DNA of 64,000 nucleotides from Lachnospiraceae bacterium 3-1 (lineage in GTDB: Bacteria; Bacillota; Clostridia; Lachnospirales; Lachnospiraceae). The DNA lies in contig KE159582.1 in NCBI GenBank assembly GCA_000403255.2, positions 298,724-362,723 on the forward strand, given 5' to 3'. The translations under genes and the position numbers were made by a program. The notes under the pieces are model-generated. The model saw only the letters and a program-made list of their open reading frames with translations. It did not search any database and was not told the origin of the DNA. Below, in pieces: positions 1 to 10,060 of the stretch (position 1 is the first letter of the stretch; each line of letters begins with the position of its first letter).

Positions 1-109
1 TGAAAGGGAAAGTTCATAGCTTTCCATTGAGTTGTCAGTTAATGTATGTTAAGATAGGACCCATGAGTTTATAATATTGATATGAAAATTCAAACATGGA
101 AGGAGTAGA

Positions 110-826
110 ATGGATAATCCGAAATTAAATGGAAAAAAAACATATGAATACGTATTTGAGTATTTTTCGGAGCAGATTTTATCTGGAAAATTGAAATTGA
201 ATGATAAGATCCCTACCGAGCGGGAAATCGCAGATCAATTGGGAGTCAGCCGTAATTCCATTCGGGAAGTGATGCATATGCTGGAGATTACAGGTTTGAT
301 TGAATGCTTGCAGGGAAGCGGCAATTATGTTAGATGTGATCCCATGGAATATATGCTGAAATCTGTCAATATGGTGATGGCATTGCTGAAAATTGATTAT
401 TCAGAGATTTTCCATATCCGTACTGGCTACGAATATGCAGCAGTGCGGTTGGCAGCGGAAACTGCCACAGAAAAAGAATTAGAAGAAATGCATCAGATTT
501 TAGTGAAAATGGATGAGCCTATGAGTGCAAAAGAAAGTGCAAAATTGGATTTGGAATTTCATCATATGCTGGTGAAAAGCTCCCATAACCGGATGCTGAT
601 TTTGTATAATTCTATGCTGGATAACCTGCTGGACCAATTTATTGAAAATTTTCGGACGAGAATATTGGCCAATAAAATGCGGGCAGAGCTGTTGCGTCGT
701 TCCCATTGGGGAATTTATCGTGCGTTGGTAGAGCGAAATTTGCCGGAAGCAATGAAGGCTTTTGATAAGCATTTTAGAATTGTGGAAGTCCAACTGGAAA
801 AGATGATGCAAAAGGAATCAGATTAA
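110..826 (+). CDS. GntR/FadR-family transcriptional regulator
   Basis: 238-residue DNA-binding regulator. An N-terminal winged helix-turn-helix (about residues 10-75, with PTEREIADQLGVSRNSIREV as the recognition segment) is followed by an all-helical FCD-type effector domain (about 95-230) holding the usual spaced Asp/His residues (for example DLEFHHMLV). Members of this family bind small organic acids or sugar acids and release their operator. The start has an AAGGAG box at 100-105. A TATAAT hexamer lies at 70-75 with only a weak -35. The next gene, an ABC exporter, begins 78 bp downstream on the same strand and may be its target, but that is inference; the ligand cannot be read from sequence. 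Confidence 0.9.
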   Translation: MDNPKLNGKKTYEYVFEYFSEQILSGKLKLNDKIPTEREIADQLGVSRNSIREVMHMLEITGLIECLQGSGNYVRCDPMEYMLKSVNMVMALLKIDYSEIFHIRTGYEYAAVRLAAETATEKELEEMHQILVKMDEPMSAKESAKLDLEFHHMLVKSSHNRMLILYNSMLDNLLDQFIENFRTRILANKMRAELLRRSHWGIYRALVERNLPEAMKAFDKHFRIVEVQLEKMMQKESD

Positions 827-904
827 ATCGTTCCGTTTGAGTTGCACATGAAATTTCTATCCGAATGTAAGATTGGCAATGATGAAAAAAGAGAGGAATA
901 GGGA

Positions 905-3073
905 ATGGGAAAAATTTTTAGCTATTTAAGCAGATATCTGACATCTGTCTTGTGCATTATCCTTCTTTTAATTGCACAGGCATATTGTGATTTATCACTG
1001 CCCCAGTATATGTCCGACATTGTGGATGTGGGAATCCAGCAAGGAGGGATTGCCCATGTATCGCCGGATGAAATGAGGAAAGAAACATGGGAGAATCTTT
1101 GTTTATTCCTTACCGAAGAGGAAGAGGGAATCCTTAAGAATTCCTATCAGGAAACAGAAGAAGGTAATTATGAACGAAAGGATATGAAGCCGGAGAAACT
1201 GGAGGAGCTGGACCAGGTTCTTAAGATGCCTCTCGTCCTTATGTTTTCCATGATGGAAGAAATGGGCCTGGATGGGAAAGCTCTGCAGTCACTGGCAGAC
1301 AGCGGACAGATTACAAGAGAAGGTATGCTGGAAATGAAAAAGAAGGCCATGGATGACATGGGAGATACAAATAGTACGATGCTTACCCAACGGGCAGGGC
1401 TTGCAGTGAGAAGTGAGTATGAAGCTATGGGGTGGGATCTGAAAGATTACCAGAACCGCTATATGCTTCGCACCGGAGGGAAAATGCTGCTGATGGCCAT
1501 TGTAATGATGGGGGCTTCCATTTTGGTGGGGCTGATGGCTGCACGGATTTCAGCCAGGCTTGGTATGGATTTGCGTGGAAAGGTATTTCAAAAGGTAGTC
1601 GCTTTTTCCAACCGTGAGATGGAACAGTTTTCTACGGCATCCTTGATTACCAGAAGTACCAATGATATCCAACAGGTGCAGATGGTGACGGTAATTTTGC
1701 TTCGGATGGTGTTCTACGCACCGATTATCGGAATCGGGGGTATTTTTAAGGTGATTCATACCAAAACCGGAATGGGCTGGATTATAGGAGTGGCAGTGGG
1801 TAGTATTATTCTGCTGGTGGGAATACTGATGTCCGTGACTATGCCAAAGTTTAAAAAAATGCAAACGCTGGTAGACCGGATGAATCTGGTGTCCAGAGAA
1901 ATTTTGACGGGTGTTTCTGTGATACGTGCATTTTCCAGGGAGAAATTTGAGGAAAAGCGATTTGAGGGAGCCAATCAGGATTTGATGAAAACCCAGCTAT
2001 TTACCAGCCGGGTGATGTCTATGATGATGCCGGCCATGATGCTGATTATGAATTGCATTACGGTGCTGATTGTATGGTTTGGGGCAAAAGGCGTAGACTA
2101 TGGAAATCTGCAGGTGGGGGATATGATGGCATTTATCACTTATACCATGCAGATTGTGATGGCCTTTTTGATGATTACTATGGTGTCAGTGATGCTTCCA
2201 AGGGCTGGTGTTGCCGCAAGACGTATCGATGAGGTGATCCATACCAAAGAAACTATTTTGGACCCTGTGCATCCGGAAGCTGAGAAAGAAACAGGATGGA
2301 AGGGAGTAGTGGCTTTTGAAGATGTGTCTTTTTCCTATCCAGGGGCGGAGGAACCAGCAGTATCCCATCTTTCCTTTACTGCAGAGCCTGGAAAAACCAC
2401 AGCTATTATTGGAAGTACCGGATGTGGAAAGTCCACGTTACTGAACCTGATACCCCGGTTTTATGATGTGACAGAAGGCAGGATTACCATGGATGGGGTG
2501 GATATCCGAAACATGAGCCAGAAGCAATTAAGAGATTTGATTGGATATGTGCCGCAAAAGGGAGTGCTGTTCTCTGGGACAATAGCTTCCAATTTACAAT
2601 TTGCAGGAAATGTGTCAAAAGAGAAGATGGAGGAAGCAGCAGAGATTGCCCAGGCTGCCTCATTTATTTTGGAAAAAGAGGAACAGTATGATAGTTCCAT
2701 TGCTCAGGGCGGTACGAATGTGTCGGGTGGGCAGAAGCAACGGCTTTCCATTGCAAGGGCCATCGCAAAGAATCCCAAAGTATTTCTCTTTGACGATAGT
2801 TTTTCCGCATTGGATTATAAGACAGATATCACGCTGCGAAAAGCATTGTCTGCCAAAACCAAGGAGGCTGCGGTAATTATTGTTGCACAGCGGATCAGTA
2901 CGATTTTGCATGCGGATCAGATTATTGTGCTGGAGGATGGAAAAATTGTTGGCATAGGAACCCATAAGGTATTAATGAAGGACTGTGAGACTTATCAGGA
3001 AATTGCAGCGTCTCAGTTATCTCAGCAGGAATTAGCTGCAGCAGGTCAAAGGGAAGGAGGCGTAGCAGAATGA
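905..3073 (+). CDS. ABC exporter half-transporter, degenerate-site subunit
   Basis: 722-residue membrane-spanning domain fused to an ATPase. TM1 is at about residues 10-32; a long soluble insertion (about 45-190) follows before TM2, longer than in typical half-exporters. The nucleotide-binding domain has Walker A GSTGCGKST (about 502-510) and signature VSGGQ (about 604). Its Walker B reads FLFDDS, with Asp where the catalytic Glu belongs, and its switch motif is AQRIST with Gln for His. These substitutions mark the subunit that builds the degenerate ATP site of a heterodimeric exporter (as in TM287/288). The stop overlaps the start of the partner by ATGA. The cargo (drug, peptide or lipid) cannot be deduced. 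Confidence 0.93.
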   Translation: MGKIFSYLSRYLTSVLCIILLLIAQAYCDLSLPQYMSDIVDVGIQQGGIAHVSPDEMRKETWENLCLFLTEEEEGILKNSYQETEEGNYERKDMKPEKLEELDQVLKMPLVLMFSMMEEMGLDGKALQSLADSGQITREGMLEMKKKAMDDMGDTNSTMLTQRAGLAVRSEYEAMGWDLKDYQNRYMLRTGGKMLLMAIVMMGASILVGLMAARISARLGMDLRGKVFQKVVAFSNREMEQFSTASLITRSTNDIQQVQMVTVILLRMVFYAPIIGIGGIFKVIHTKTGMGWIIGVAVGSIILLVGILMSVTMPKFKKMQTLVDRMNLVSREILTGVSVIRAFSREKFEEKRFEGANQDLMKTQLFTSRVMSMMMPAMMLIMNCITVLIVWFGAKGVDYGNLQVGDMMAFITYTMQIVMAFLMITMVSVMLPRAGVAARRIDEVIHTKETILDPVHPEAEKETGWKGVVAFEDVSFSYPGAEEPAVSHLSFTAEPGKTTAIIGSTGCGKSTLLNLIPRFYDVTEGRITMDGVDIRNMSQKQLRDLIGYVPQKGVLFSGTIASNLQFAGNVSKEKMEEAAEIAQAASFILEKEEQYDSSIAQGGTNVSGGQKQRLSIARAIAKNPKVFLFDDSFSALDYKTDITLRKALSAKTKEAAVIIVAQRISTILHADQIIVLEDGKIVGIGTHKVLMKDCETYQEIAASQLSQQELAAAGQREGGVAE

Positions 3074-4911
3074 GCGAACCAAGACGAAGAGGAAGGATGG
3101 GGCATGGTCATGGCCCAGGAGCTGGTATGATGCCAGGGGAGAAGGCAAAAAATTTCAAAGGAACCATTGGGAAATTGATCCAATATATGGGAAAATACAA
3201 AATTGCTATTTTGATTGTGGTGATTTTTGCAATTGCTTCTACCTTATTTGGGATTGCTGGGCCTAAAATCTTAGGGCAGGCTACCACAGAGCTTTTCAAT
3301 GGACTGGTGGCAAAGCTGTCAGGCACCGGAGAAATTGATTTTGAAAAAATCGGAGAAATCTTACTTTTTTTGGTTAGCGTCTATATATTTAGCGCTGTCT
3401 GTTCCTTTATCCAGGGATGGATTATGACGGGAATTACCCAGAAAGTTTGTTTCCGTTTCCGGGCAGATATTTCTGAAAAAATCAACCGGATGCCCATGAA
3501 ATATTTTGAATCCAGGACTGTTGGGGAAATATTATCCCGGATTACCAATGATGTGGATACGTTGGGACAGGGATTGAACCAGAGTGTGACGCAGCTTATT
3601 ACGTCAGTTTCAACATTAATTGGGATTCTGATTATGATGTTAAGCATCAGCCCGGTAATGACATTAATTGCATTGGTGATTCTTCCAGTATCTGCTGTGT
3701 TGATTGGCATTGTAGTAAAATTTTCCCAGAAATATTTTGTGGCTCAGCAAAAATATTTGGGGGAAATCAATGGACAGGTAGAAGAAGTCTATAGTGGACA
3801 TAACATTGTGAAAGCGTTTAATAAAGAAGAGGATATGCTGGAGACCTTTCATGAAACCAACCGCAGATTGTTTCAGTCAGCATGGAAATCCCAGTTTTTG
3901 TCTGGTATGATGCAGCCGATTATGGGGTTTGTGGGGAACCTGGGGTATGTGGCAGTAGCAGTGACTGGAGGAGCGCTTGCCATTCGGGGCAGCATTGCAG
4001 TTGGAGAGATTCAGTCTTTTATTCAGTATGTCCGCCAGTTTACCCAGCCGATTACTCAGGTAGCCCAGGTTTCCAATATGCTCCAGTCCACAGCAGCGGC
4101 AGCGGAGCGCGTGTTTGAATTTTTGAGGGAAGAAGAGGAAGAGCTGGTTGCAAAGCATCCGGTAAAATTTTCAGAAATGAAGGGCAGGGTAACTTTCCAG
4201 CATGTACAGTTTGGCTATGATCCAGAGAAAGTAATTATCAATGATTTTAACTGTCAAGTGGAACCAGGGCAGATGGTGGCTATTGTAGGTCCTACTGGAG
4301 CTGGCAAGACGACTATGGTAAAGCTGCTGATGCGTTTTTATGATGTGAGAAAGGGAAGCATCCAGATCGATGGTCACGATTTAAGGGAATTTAACCGCAG
4401 TGAGCTACGGGAAAATTTCGGCATGGTGTTACAGGATACCTGGCTGTTTCAGGGCACGATTATGGAAAATATTCGTTATGGCAGGCTGGACGCCACGGAC
4501 CAGGAGGTAATCGCTGCTGCGAAGGCGGCTCATGCCCATCATTTTATTTCCACTTTGCCTGGTGGGTATCAAATGGAGCTGAACGAGGATGCCAGCAATG
4601 TGTCCCAGGGGCAGAAGCAGCTCCTTACCATTGCAAGAGCCATTCTTGCAGATAATCCGATTCTGATTCTGGATGAGGCAACGTCTTCCGTGGATACCCG
4701 TACGGAAGGACGGATACAAAAGGCAATGAATCATCTGATGAAGGGCAGAACTAGTTTTGTAATTGCTCACAGGCTTTCTACCATTAAAGATGCGGATGTG
4801 ATTCTGGTGATGAAGGACGGGGATATTATTGAGCAGGGAAATCATCAGGAGCTTCTGAAAAAAAATGGATTTTATGCGGAACTGTATCATTCTCAGTTTC
4901 GTGCGGCTTAG
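3070..4911 (+). CDS. ABC exporter half-transporter, catalytic subunit
   Basis: 613-residue partner of the preceding gene, translationally coupled by a 4-base ATGA overlap. A Gly/His/Met-rich cytoplasmic tail (MGHGHGPGAGMMPG) precedes six predicted membrane helices (from about residue 42). The ATPase domain has Walker A GPTGAGKTT (about 406), a signature altered to VSQGQ (about 510), an intact Walker B with catalytic Glu (LILDEA, about 532) and the switch His (AHRLST, about 565). Intact Glu and His here, but Asp and Gln in the partner, imply one consensus and one degenerate ATP site. Multidrug/lipid exporter family; substrate unknown. Confidence 0.93.
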   Translation: MSEPRRRGRMGHGHGPGAGMMPGEKAKNFKGTIGKLIQYMGKYKIAILIVVIFAIASTLFGIAGPKILGQATTELFNGLVAKLSGTGEIDFEKIGEILLFLVSVYIFSAVCSFIQGWIMTGITQKVCFRFRADISEKINRMPMKYFESRTVGEILSRITNDVDTLGQGLNQSVTQLITSVSTLIGILIMMLSISPVMTLIALVILPVSAVLIGIVVKFSQKYFVAQQKYLGEINGQVEEVYSGHNIVKAFNKEEDMLETFHETNRRLFQSAWKSQFLSGMMQPIMGFVGNLGYVAVAVTGGALAIRGSIAVGEIQSFIQYVRQFTQPITQVAQVSNMLQSTAAAAERVFEFLREEEEELVAKHPVKFSEMKGRVTFQHVQFGYDPEKVIINDFNCQVEPGQMVAIVGPTGAGKTTMVKLLMRFYDVRKGSIQIDGHDLREFNRSELRENFGMVLQDTWLFQGTIMENIRYGRLDATDQEVIAAAKAAHAHHFISTLPGGYQMELNEDASNVSQGQKQLLTIARAILADNPILILDEATSSVDTRTEGRIQKAMNHLMKGRTSFVIAHRLSTIKDADVILVMKDGDIIEQGNHQELLKKNGFYAELYHSQFRAA

Positions 4912-4957
4912 AGCTTTTTGAAGATTGAATAAAGGCTATACAGCGCAACTGTGTGTC

Positions 4958-4966
4958 TGGTATAAT
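4958..4966 (+). promoter_or_regulatory. extended -10 promoter for small ORF
   Basis: TGGTATAAT is a perfect extended -10 element, 42 bp upstream of the proposed start of the 58-residue protein. No good -35 hexamer is visible, which fits an extended -10 promoter. Confidence 0.5.
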
Positions 4967-5007
4967 GAAGTTACCATATAGACGGGATGCAGAAAGTAGG
5001 TGATTAT

Positions 5008-5184
5008 ATGCCAATGACTGAGAAAAAATATAATGGAATTTTATTAGACCAAATATCGCTGCTTGAGGAAATAGAACGGGTAGCGAAAAAAGTAAACTGC
5101 CAAGAGGTCTTAGAGGAAATTGAATTTAAGCGCAATCAGATTAATCGAAAACTTTATCAGAAACCTCCACTAATGGAAAGTTAG
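5008..5184 (+). CDS. small hypothetical protein, helical
   Basis: 58-residue protein beginning MPMTEKKYNG. The ATG at 5008 is chosen because an AGGTG box (4998-5002) sits five bases before it; an upstream in-frame ATG at 4987 has no ribosome site. The product is charged and predicted helical (LLEEIERVAKKVN... EEIEFKRNQINRKL), like a short coiled-coil or helical hairpin. No family recognised. It has its own extended -10 promoter, so it looks like a genuine small gene, but function is unknown. Confidence 0.55.
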   Translation: MPMTEKKYNGILLDQISLLEEIERVAKKVNCQEVLEEIEFKRNQINRKLYQKPPLMES

Positions 5185-5193
5185 TAGTAACTA

Positions 5194-5276
5194 GTTATTC
5201 CCACGAGCAATGCACCCGCAGGGCACTTAGCCAAGTAGTCGCGCTTGCGTGAATATTTGGCGAATGCTGTGAAGGT
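5194..5276 (+). repeat. dispersed intergenic repeat B, copy 1
   Basis: Runs from GTTATTCCCACGAGCAATG to ATATTTGGCGAATGC and on to GAAGG. A copy in reverse orientation lies at 36516-36579. Both share TTATTCCC-CGAGCAATG, AGCCAAG-AG-CGCGCTTGCG and ATATTTGGCGAATGC. This copy has about 16 extra bases between GCAATG and AGCCAAG. Non-coding; function unknown. Confidence 0.7.
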
Positions 5277-5326
5277 AAATTGAAAAAACAAAAGCAGGGA
5301 TCGATAGGACGGAAGAAATGGCATAT

Positions 5327-5416
5327 TATTACTCCGGCGGTTAAATATCGACGAATTTTACGCAGATGGAAATTTAAGCAAGTAAAAAACGTCGATATTT
5401 AACCGCCGGAGTAATA
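5327..5416. repeat. 27-bp perfect inverted repeat with 36-nt loop
   Basis: Left arm 5327-5353 (starts TATTACTCCGGCGG, ends ATATCGACG) is the exact reverse complement of 5390-5416. The 36-nt loop (5354-5389) is A/T-rich. There is no T-tract after it, so it is not an ordinary terminator. The spacer 5185-5646 holds no gene I can support: only repeat B, this hairpin, and near 5437-5486 a short piece (CCCACTTTGTTCTTGTC) shared with the end of repeat A at 30621. Confidence 0.8.
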
Positions 5417-5646
5417 TAAGCAATAAGAAATGGGTTTTCACCGTACATTTTGCTACGGGTTGCCCACTTTGTTCTTGTCAAAATATAATACAAATATTTC
5501 TTCACATTCAGCATAGTTAATCAGAAGCCAGTTTGCCCTAAATTCCAGGAAAAGTGGTTGCCAAATTCTGTAAATCTCAGTATAATTTTAAATAGCATCA
5601 GCGCAGGGACGTGAGAATCTAAAATGAAAAAGGGGGAAGGAGAAAG

Positions 5647-8600
5647 ATGCAAAAGCTTAGAAAAATAGCCAGTATATTTCTGGTATTTGCGCTGGTCTTT
5701 GGCATGGTTCCAACGATAACGGGAGGAACAGAGGTTGTAAAGGCGGAGGAATTGCCGGAGGAACTGCCCGATACAATAGGACCAGGGAATTGTGGTGAGA
5801 ATATTACATGGACGTTGACAAAGGATACAGGGGTAGAGTGGGATTTACAACAGGGGAAACCTTATCGCCTGACCTTGACTGGAACGGGGGATATGCCGGA
5901 TTTTTTTCAAATGATGATATTCCCTGGTATACGTACTGAGAGATGATAACCTCCATATCTATCGAAGAAGGCATTACTTCCATCAGTGAATTTGCTTTTG
6001 GTGAATGTGCCAGCTTGAAGGCGATTGAATTTCCAAATAGTTTGGAAAATATTGGGAGAATGGCCTTTTTATTGTGCTCATCTCTGGAAACAGTAATTTG
6101 CGGAAGTGGACTGAAAGAGATTGGGGAGCAGGCTTTTTATAATCTTCCTTCTCTCAAACAGGTTCAGTTAAATGATGGGTTGGAATCCATAGGGATCAAT
6201 GCATTTTCTACTTGTTGGGAATTAAGAGAAATTAGGATTCCTGATACGGTAAAGGTTTTGAAAGAGGGATGTTTTAGCAGTACAGGTCTTGTTTCCTTTA
6301 ATGTGCCCAAGGGCATTACGGAGATTAAAGATGGTATTTTGAATGGGGCAAGCAGGCTGGAAGAAATCCAGGTTGCACCGGAAAACGAAAATTTTCAGGT
6401 AATTGAAGATGTGCTATACAGTAAGAGGGAGGGTGGTCTTTCCAGGGTTTTGGCGGCTGCTTACAGCAAATTCCAATCTGAAAGCACACTAAAAATTGCA
6501 GAGGGAGCAGAAAGTATTGGAGCGAATGTATTTTCCCGGGCTAGGATGGGCATCGTGCAGCTTCCATCTTCTTTAAAAGAGATTGGGTCTTATACTTTTT
6601 CCTATTGCCCTTATTTAAGCAAAGTGAATGTTCCAGATGGAGTGGAGAAAATAGGAGTCCAGGCATTCAGTTATTGCAGTTCTTTGCAGACTGTCTCTTT
6701 TGGAAAAGGTGTAAATAAACTGGGTGGCCCGGTGTTTTACCAGTCCAACAAATTGGAAACCATCACAGTGGCTCCAGAAAACCAGTTCTTTGAGGCGGTA
6801 GAGAACGTTCTCTACAGTAAAGACCATACCATATTATACACGTATGCTCCCGCAAAGCCAGAAACAGAATATCATATTATGGATACTGTGACGGAGATAT
6901 CCACATCGGGAGTTTCAGGAGCATCTTTCCTGGAAGAGCTGTATCTACCAGAAACGATTTCTGAATTGAAAACTTCTGTGATTACTGGGAATGCAAAATT
7001 AAAGTCCATTTATTTTCCAGGGAATGCACCCAAATATGGTTGGGACAGTATCACAAAAAATGCAGCTAATTTGATCATTTACCGTCGAGCCGATTCCAGT
7101 GGTTGGGATGCAGAAGGATGGAGAGATTTTGAATATGCAGACTGGAACCCGGAGAATAATTCTCAGGAGGAAGGGGAGTTTGATGGCATTTCCTGGAAAT
7201 ACGAAGGAGATAAGGGGCGCATGATTTTTACAGGAACTGGAGACATGCCTGACTTTTCTGAGGATGCTAAAGCCCCCTGGAGCGGATATATGGATAAAAT
7301 TCAGACGGTAGAAAGTAACGGGATTGCCGGGATTGGGGATTATGCTTTTTCCGGCGCGGGGGAGCTTTTGCGTTTGGAGACAGATGCATCTTTACATAGG
7401 ATTGGGGAGTATGCCTTTTCGGATTGCGGAGCTTTGGTGTTTAGTGAATTTGCTTCCACAGAGGTGATTGGAGCCGGAGCTTTTCAGAATGACGGAGCAA
7501 TGAAGGGCAGGCTTACCTTGGAGAAGGTTTCCTCAATGGGTCCGGGCGCATTTTCAGGGTGTACATCTTTGACCAATGCCACCTTGGGAAATAAGCTGGC
7601 AATTTTGGATGAAGAAGTTTTTGCAGGCTGCAGTGGGATGGTGGACTGCATTCTGCCAGAGACAGTGTCGGAAATCCGAAAGGGAGCCTTCCAGAACTGC
7701 ACAAGCCTTCGTGCCATCAATATTCCAAGGGCAGTCTTATGCAATCAATAAGAAGTGGCTAGGCTCCTGTTATGGCATGGCTGGAACCACCCTTGAATTT
7801 TATGAGAAGCCGGAGCAGTATCCGGTTTCCCAATACGGTGGCGCTGCGGGGAATCTGTATCAGATTGCTGCTCCAAGGAGCAAGGATGCGCCGCTGACAA
7901 AACTGATTGAAGCATATCAGATTTCCCAGTACAAGACTTCTTTAGCTGGGTGCAGTGGTCTTTTTAGCAAGAACCTTAAGGATTACGAGGGGCTGGTTCA
8001 TAAGGTAGAAGCCTTTGAGCGTTCCGGCGGACTTCGGGCAGACTCCAAGGCAGAGCCCTTGGTGCTTGTGGTTTATTCTAATTTCAGGGGCCATGCACTC
8101 ATTCCAGTGTCTGTGGAACAGACAGAAAACGGGGATTTTCAGATGAAGGTGTATGACTGCAATAAGCCATCCGCGTTGCAGACCTTGACTGTGAAAAAGG
8201 ATTTCAACGGTATCTCCTATGAAGATTATTTCTATGCTTCTTATTTGGAATACTCAGAGGTTGCTGCTGCCATGTCTGGGGTAGAGCTCCATAGCATGGA
8301 GGGAGATCCTTCTCTTTATCTTTCCATAGATAAGGAATTTGGCATGGTCCGCAACCAGGAGGGAAAGACCCCTGATGAGATCGAGGGGGCTTATGAGCAA
8401 AAGCCTTTTGGGGCGGCGGAGGATGTGTTTTCCGGCATCCGAAGCTTTGTATTGCCAAAGGGCGACTATCAGTTAACAGTAGACGTGCCAGAAGGAGAAG
8501 CCGAGACAACCAACCCGGATTCTGTCACATTTTATCTGGGAACGGAAGATTACTTTGCAGAAATCACTTCCACAGATGAAAATGCAGATTTGCAGGTGAA

Positions 8601-9855
8601 GGCAGAAGAAACTCAGGGCGGCAGCCTTACCATGGAATTACAATCAGATTCTAAGGAAGGGGAAACATCGTCATTTACAATGATGAATTCCTTAGGAATG
8701 GAACGGACGTTAGAGATGAATGGAAGCAATGCTGTAGTTTCCCTTGGAGAAAACAATGAGATTTCCATTGAGGCTCCAGGCCAGGAAACGATTTCCCTGG
8801 ACGGCCAGCAGATTGTCTTGCAGGGTGGAAAAGCGGAAAGCTCTTTCTTCACAGACCCCAAAGAGAATCCGCTCAAAGTTTTAAGTCTGGAGACAAATGT
8901 TTCTTGTGACAAGAAAAATAATCTCAGCGGAACGGCTATTGCGGAAGTTGTGTTAAATGCAGAGACCGAAAGGAATGTGACAGTTACCGCAGAATTTTAT
9001 GAAAAAGAAGGCGCGCCGACAGCAGTTTATACGGAGAAGAAGACGGTAAATCCAGGGCGCAGCCAAATTTCCTTATCCTTCGAAAATTTGAAAACAGATT
9101 TCCAGAAGACGCAAGGGAATGTGGCGTTGTCTTGTAAGCTTACCATAACAGACGAGAGTGGAAACGCAGCTTTCTATACAAGCGATGGCATCCAGGTAAC
9201 CCTGACAAATCAGGGAAAACCAGGTTCTGGAAATAATACGAAGCCCGACACAGGAAACGGGAATAATACCAAACCAAAACCTCCTGTAAACAATAACGAT
9301 GAGACAGATGCCGATGATTCCGAGGATTCCAAGCCTTCTGTTCCCAATAGTAATAAGAAGAAACGTGCGGTGACAAGCGTAAAAACAAGCGTGAAAAAGC
9401 TGACCTTAGGCGTAGGAGAAACCTATACATTGAAAGCGTCTGTGCAGCCAGCCAACGCCTCTGATAAGAAGCTTAAGTACATCGCTTCTAACAAGAGAAT
9501 AACGGTAACCGCGAAAGGAAAAATCACTGCCAAGAAAGTGGGCGTTTCCAAGGTCACCATAAAATCTTCCAATGGAAAGAAAGCGGTGGTGCAGATTTCG
9601 GTGAAGAAAAAGCCTGCAAAAATTCAATTGAATGCAAAGAGAAAAACGATAAAGGTTGGATGGAAATTTCAGATTCGGGCAAAGTTTCCCAAGGGAACCA
9701 TCAGTAATAAGCTAACCTATTCCTCCAGCCGAAAATCTGTGGCGTCGGTTTCTTCCACTGGAAAAATAACGGCAAGGAAAAAGGGAACAGCAGTTATCAC
9801 AGTAAAGACTTATAATGGCAAAAAAGCAAGGATGAAAGTAACAGTGGTGAAGTGA
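5647..9855 (+). pseudogene. secreted LRR / cysteine-peptidase-like / Ig-like surface protein, disrupted
   Basis: About 1,400 codons in three pieces: 5647-5946, 5943-7751, then on to 9855. A signal peptide (MQKLRKIASIFLVFALVFG) is followed by BspA-type leucine-rich repeats (5950-7740), a papain-like segment with Cys in GSCYGMAG (near 7770) and His in GHALIPV (near 8090), a Gly/Asn/Pro/Asp-rich linker, and two Big_2 Ig-like domains at the C-terminus. Lesions: a one-base loss in a T7 run near 5901-5907, a TGA at 5937-5939 where a sense codon is expected, and a one-base gain near 7730 (probably in GGG). The first and third pieces share a frame. It is preceded by a good GGGGGAAGGAGAAAG ribosome site. 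Intact homologues are cell-surface or secreted proteins of gut Firmicutes. Two lesions in homopolymers could be sequencing errors, but the separate stop argues for real decay. Confidence 0.85.
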
Positions 9856-9874
9856 TAAAACACATAAGATTTCG

Positions 9875-9908
9875 AAAAGGGCAGAGCGGGCAACTGTTCT
9901 GCCTTTTC
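9875..9908 (+). terminator. intrinsic terminator after LRR pseudogene
   Basis: Stem AAAAGGGCAGAG / TTCTGCCTTTTC around a 10-base loop, ending in TTTTCGTTGTG. It separates the surface-protein pseudogene from nrdD. Confidence 0.7.
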
Positions 9909-9935
9909 GTTGTGTAAATGTGGAAAAATGGACTA

Positions 9936-9964
9936 TTGACTTCCAAGAAATGAAGTGGTAAGAT
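9936..9964 (+). promoter_or_regulatory. sigma-A promoter of nrdDG
   Basis: TTGACT (9936-9941), 17-bp spacer, TAAGAT (9959-9964). Transcription would begin near 9971, just before the first NrdR-like box. Confidence 0.65.
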
Positions 9965-9974
9965 ATAGAGCAAA

Positions 9975-10030
9975 ACACAAGATATGGTATAAAAATCACG
10001 GAAAATGGCATAAATTCACAAGATATATAG
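9975..10030 (+). promoter_or_regulatory. nrdR box: pair of NrdR-like boxes
   Basis: Two related 16-bp sites, ACACAAGATATGGTAT (9975-9990) and TTCACAAGATATATAG (10015-10030). Both resemble the NrdR box consensus (ACACWATATNTNGTGT-like) and share CACAAGATAT. Their centres are about 41 bp apart, close to four helical turns, the kind of phasing NrdR pairs show. They sit between promoter and start codon of nrdD, suggesting repression when deoxynucleotides are plentiful. The match was made by eye. Confidence 0.5.
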
Positions 10031-10060
10031 ACGCATGTGGAAAGGGCAGGAGGAGAAGGA

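Noticed and set aside
5890-5946. Programmed -1 frameshifting at the T7 run of the LRR gene
   Set aside because: An in-frame TGA follows within about 30 bases in the shifted frame, so slipping alone would not give a full product.
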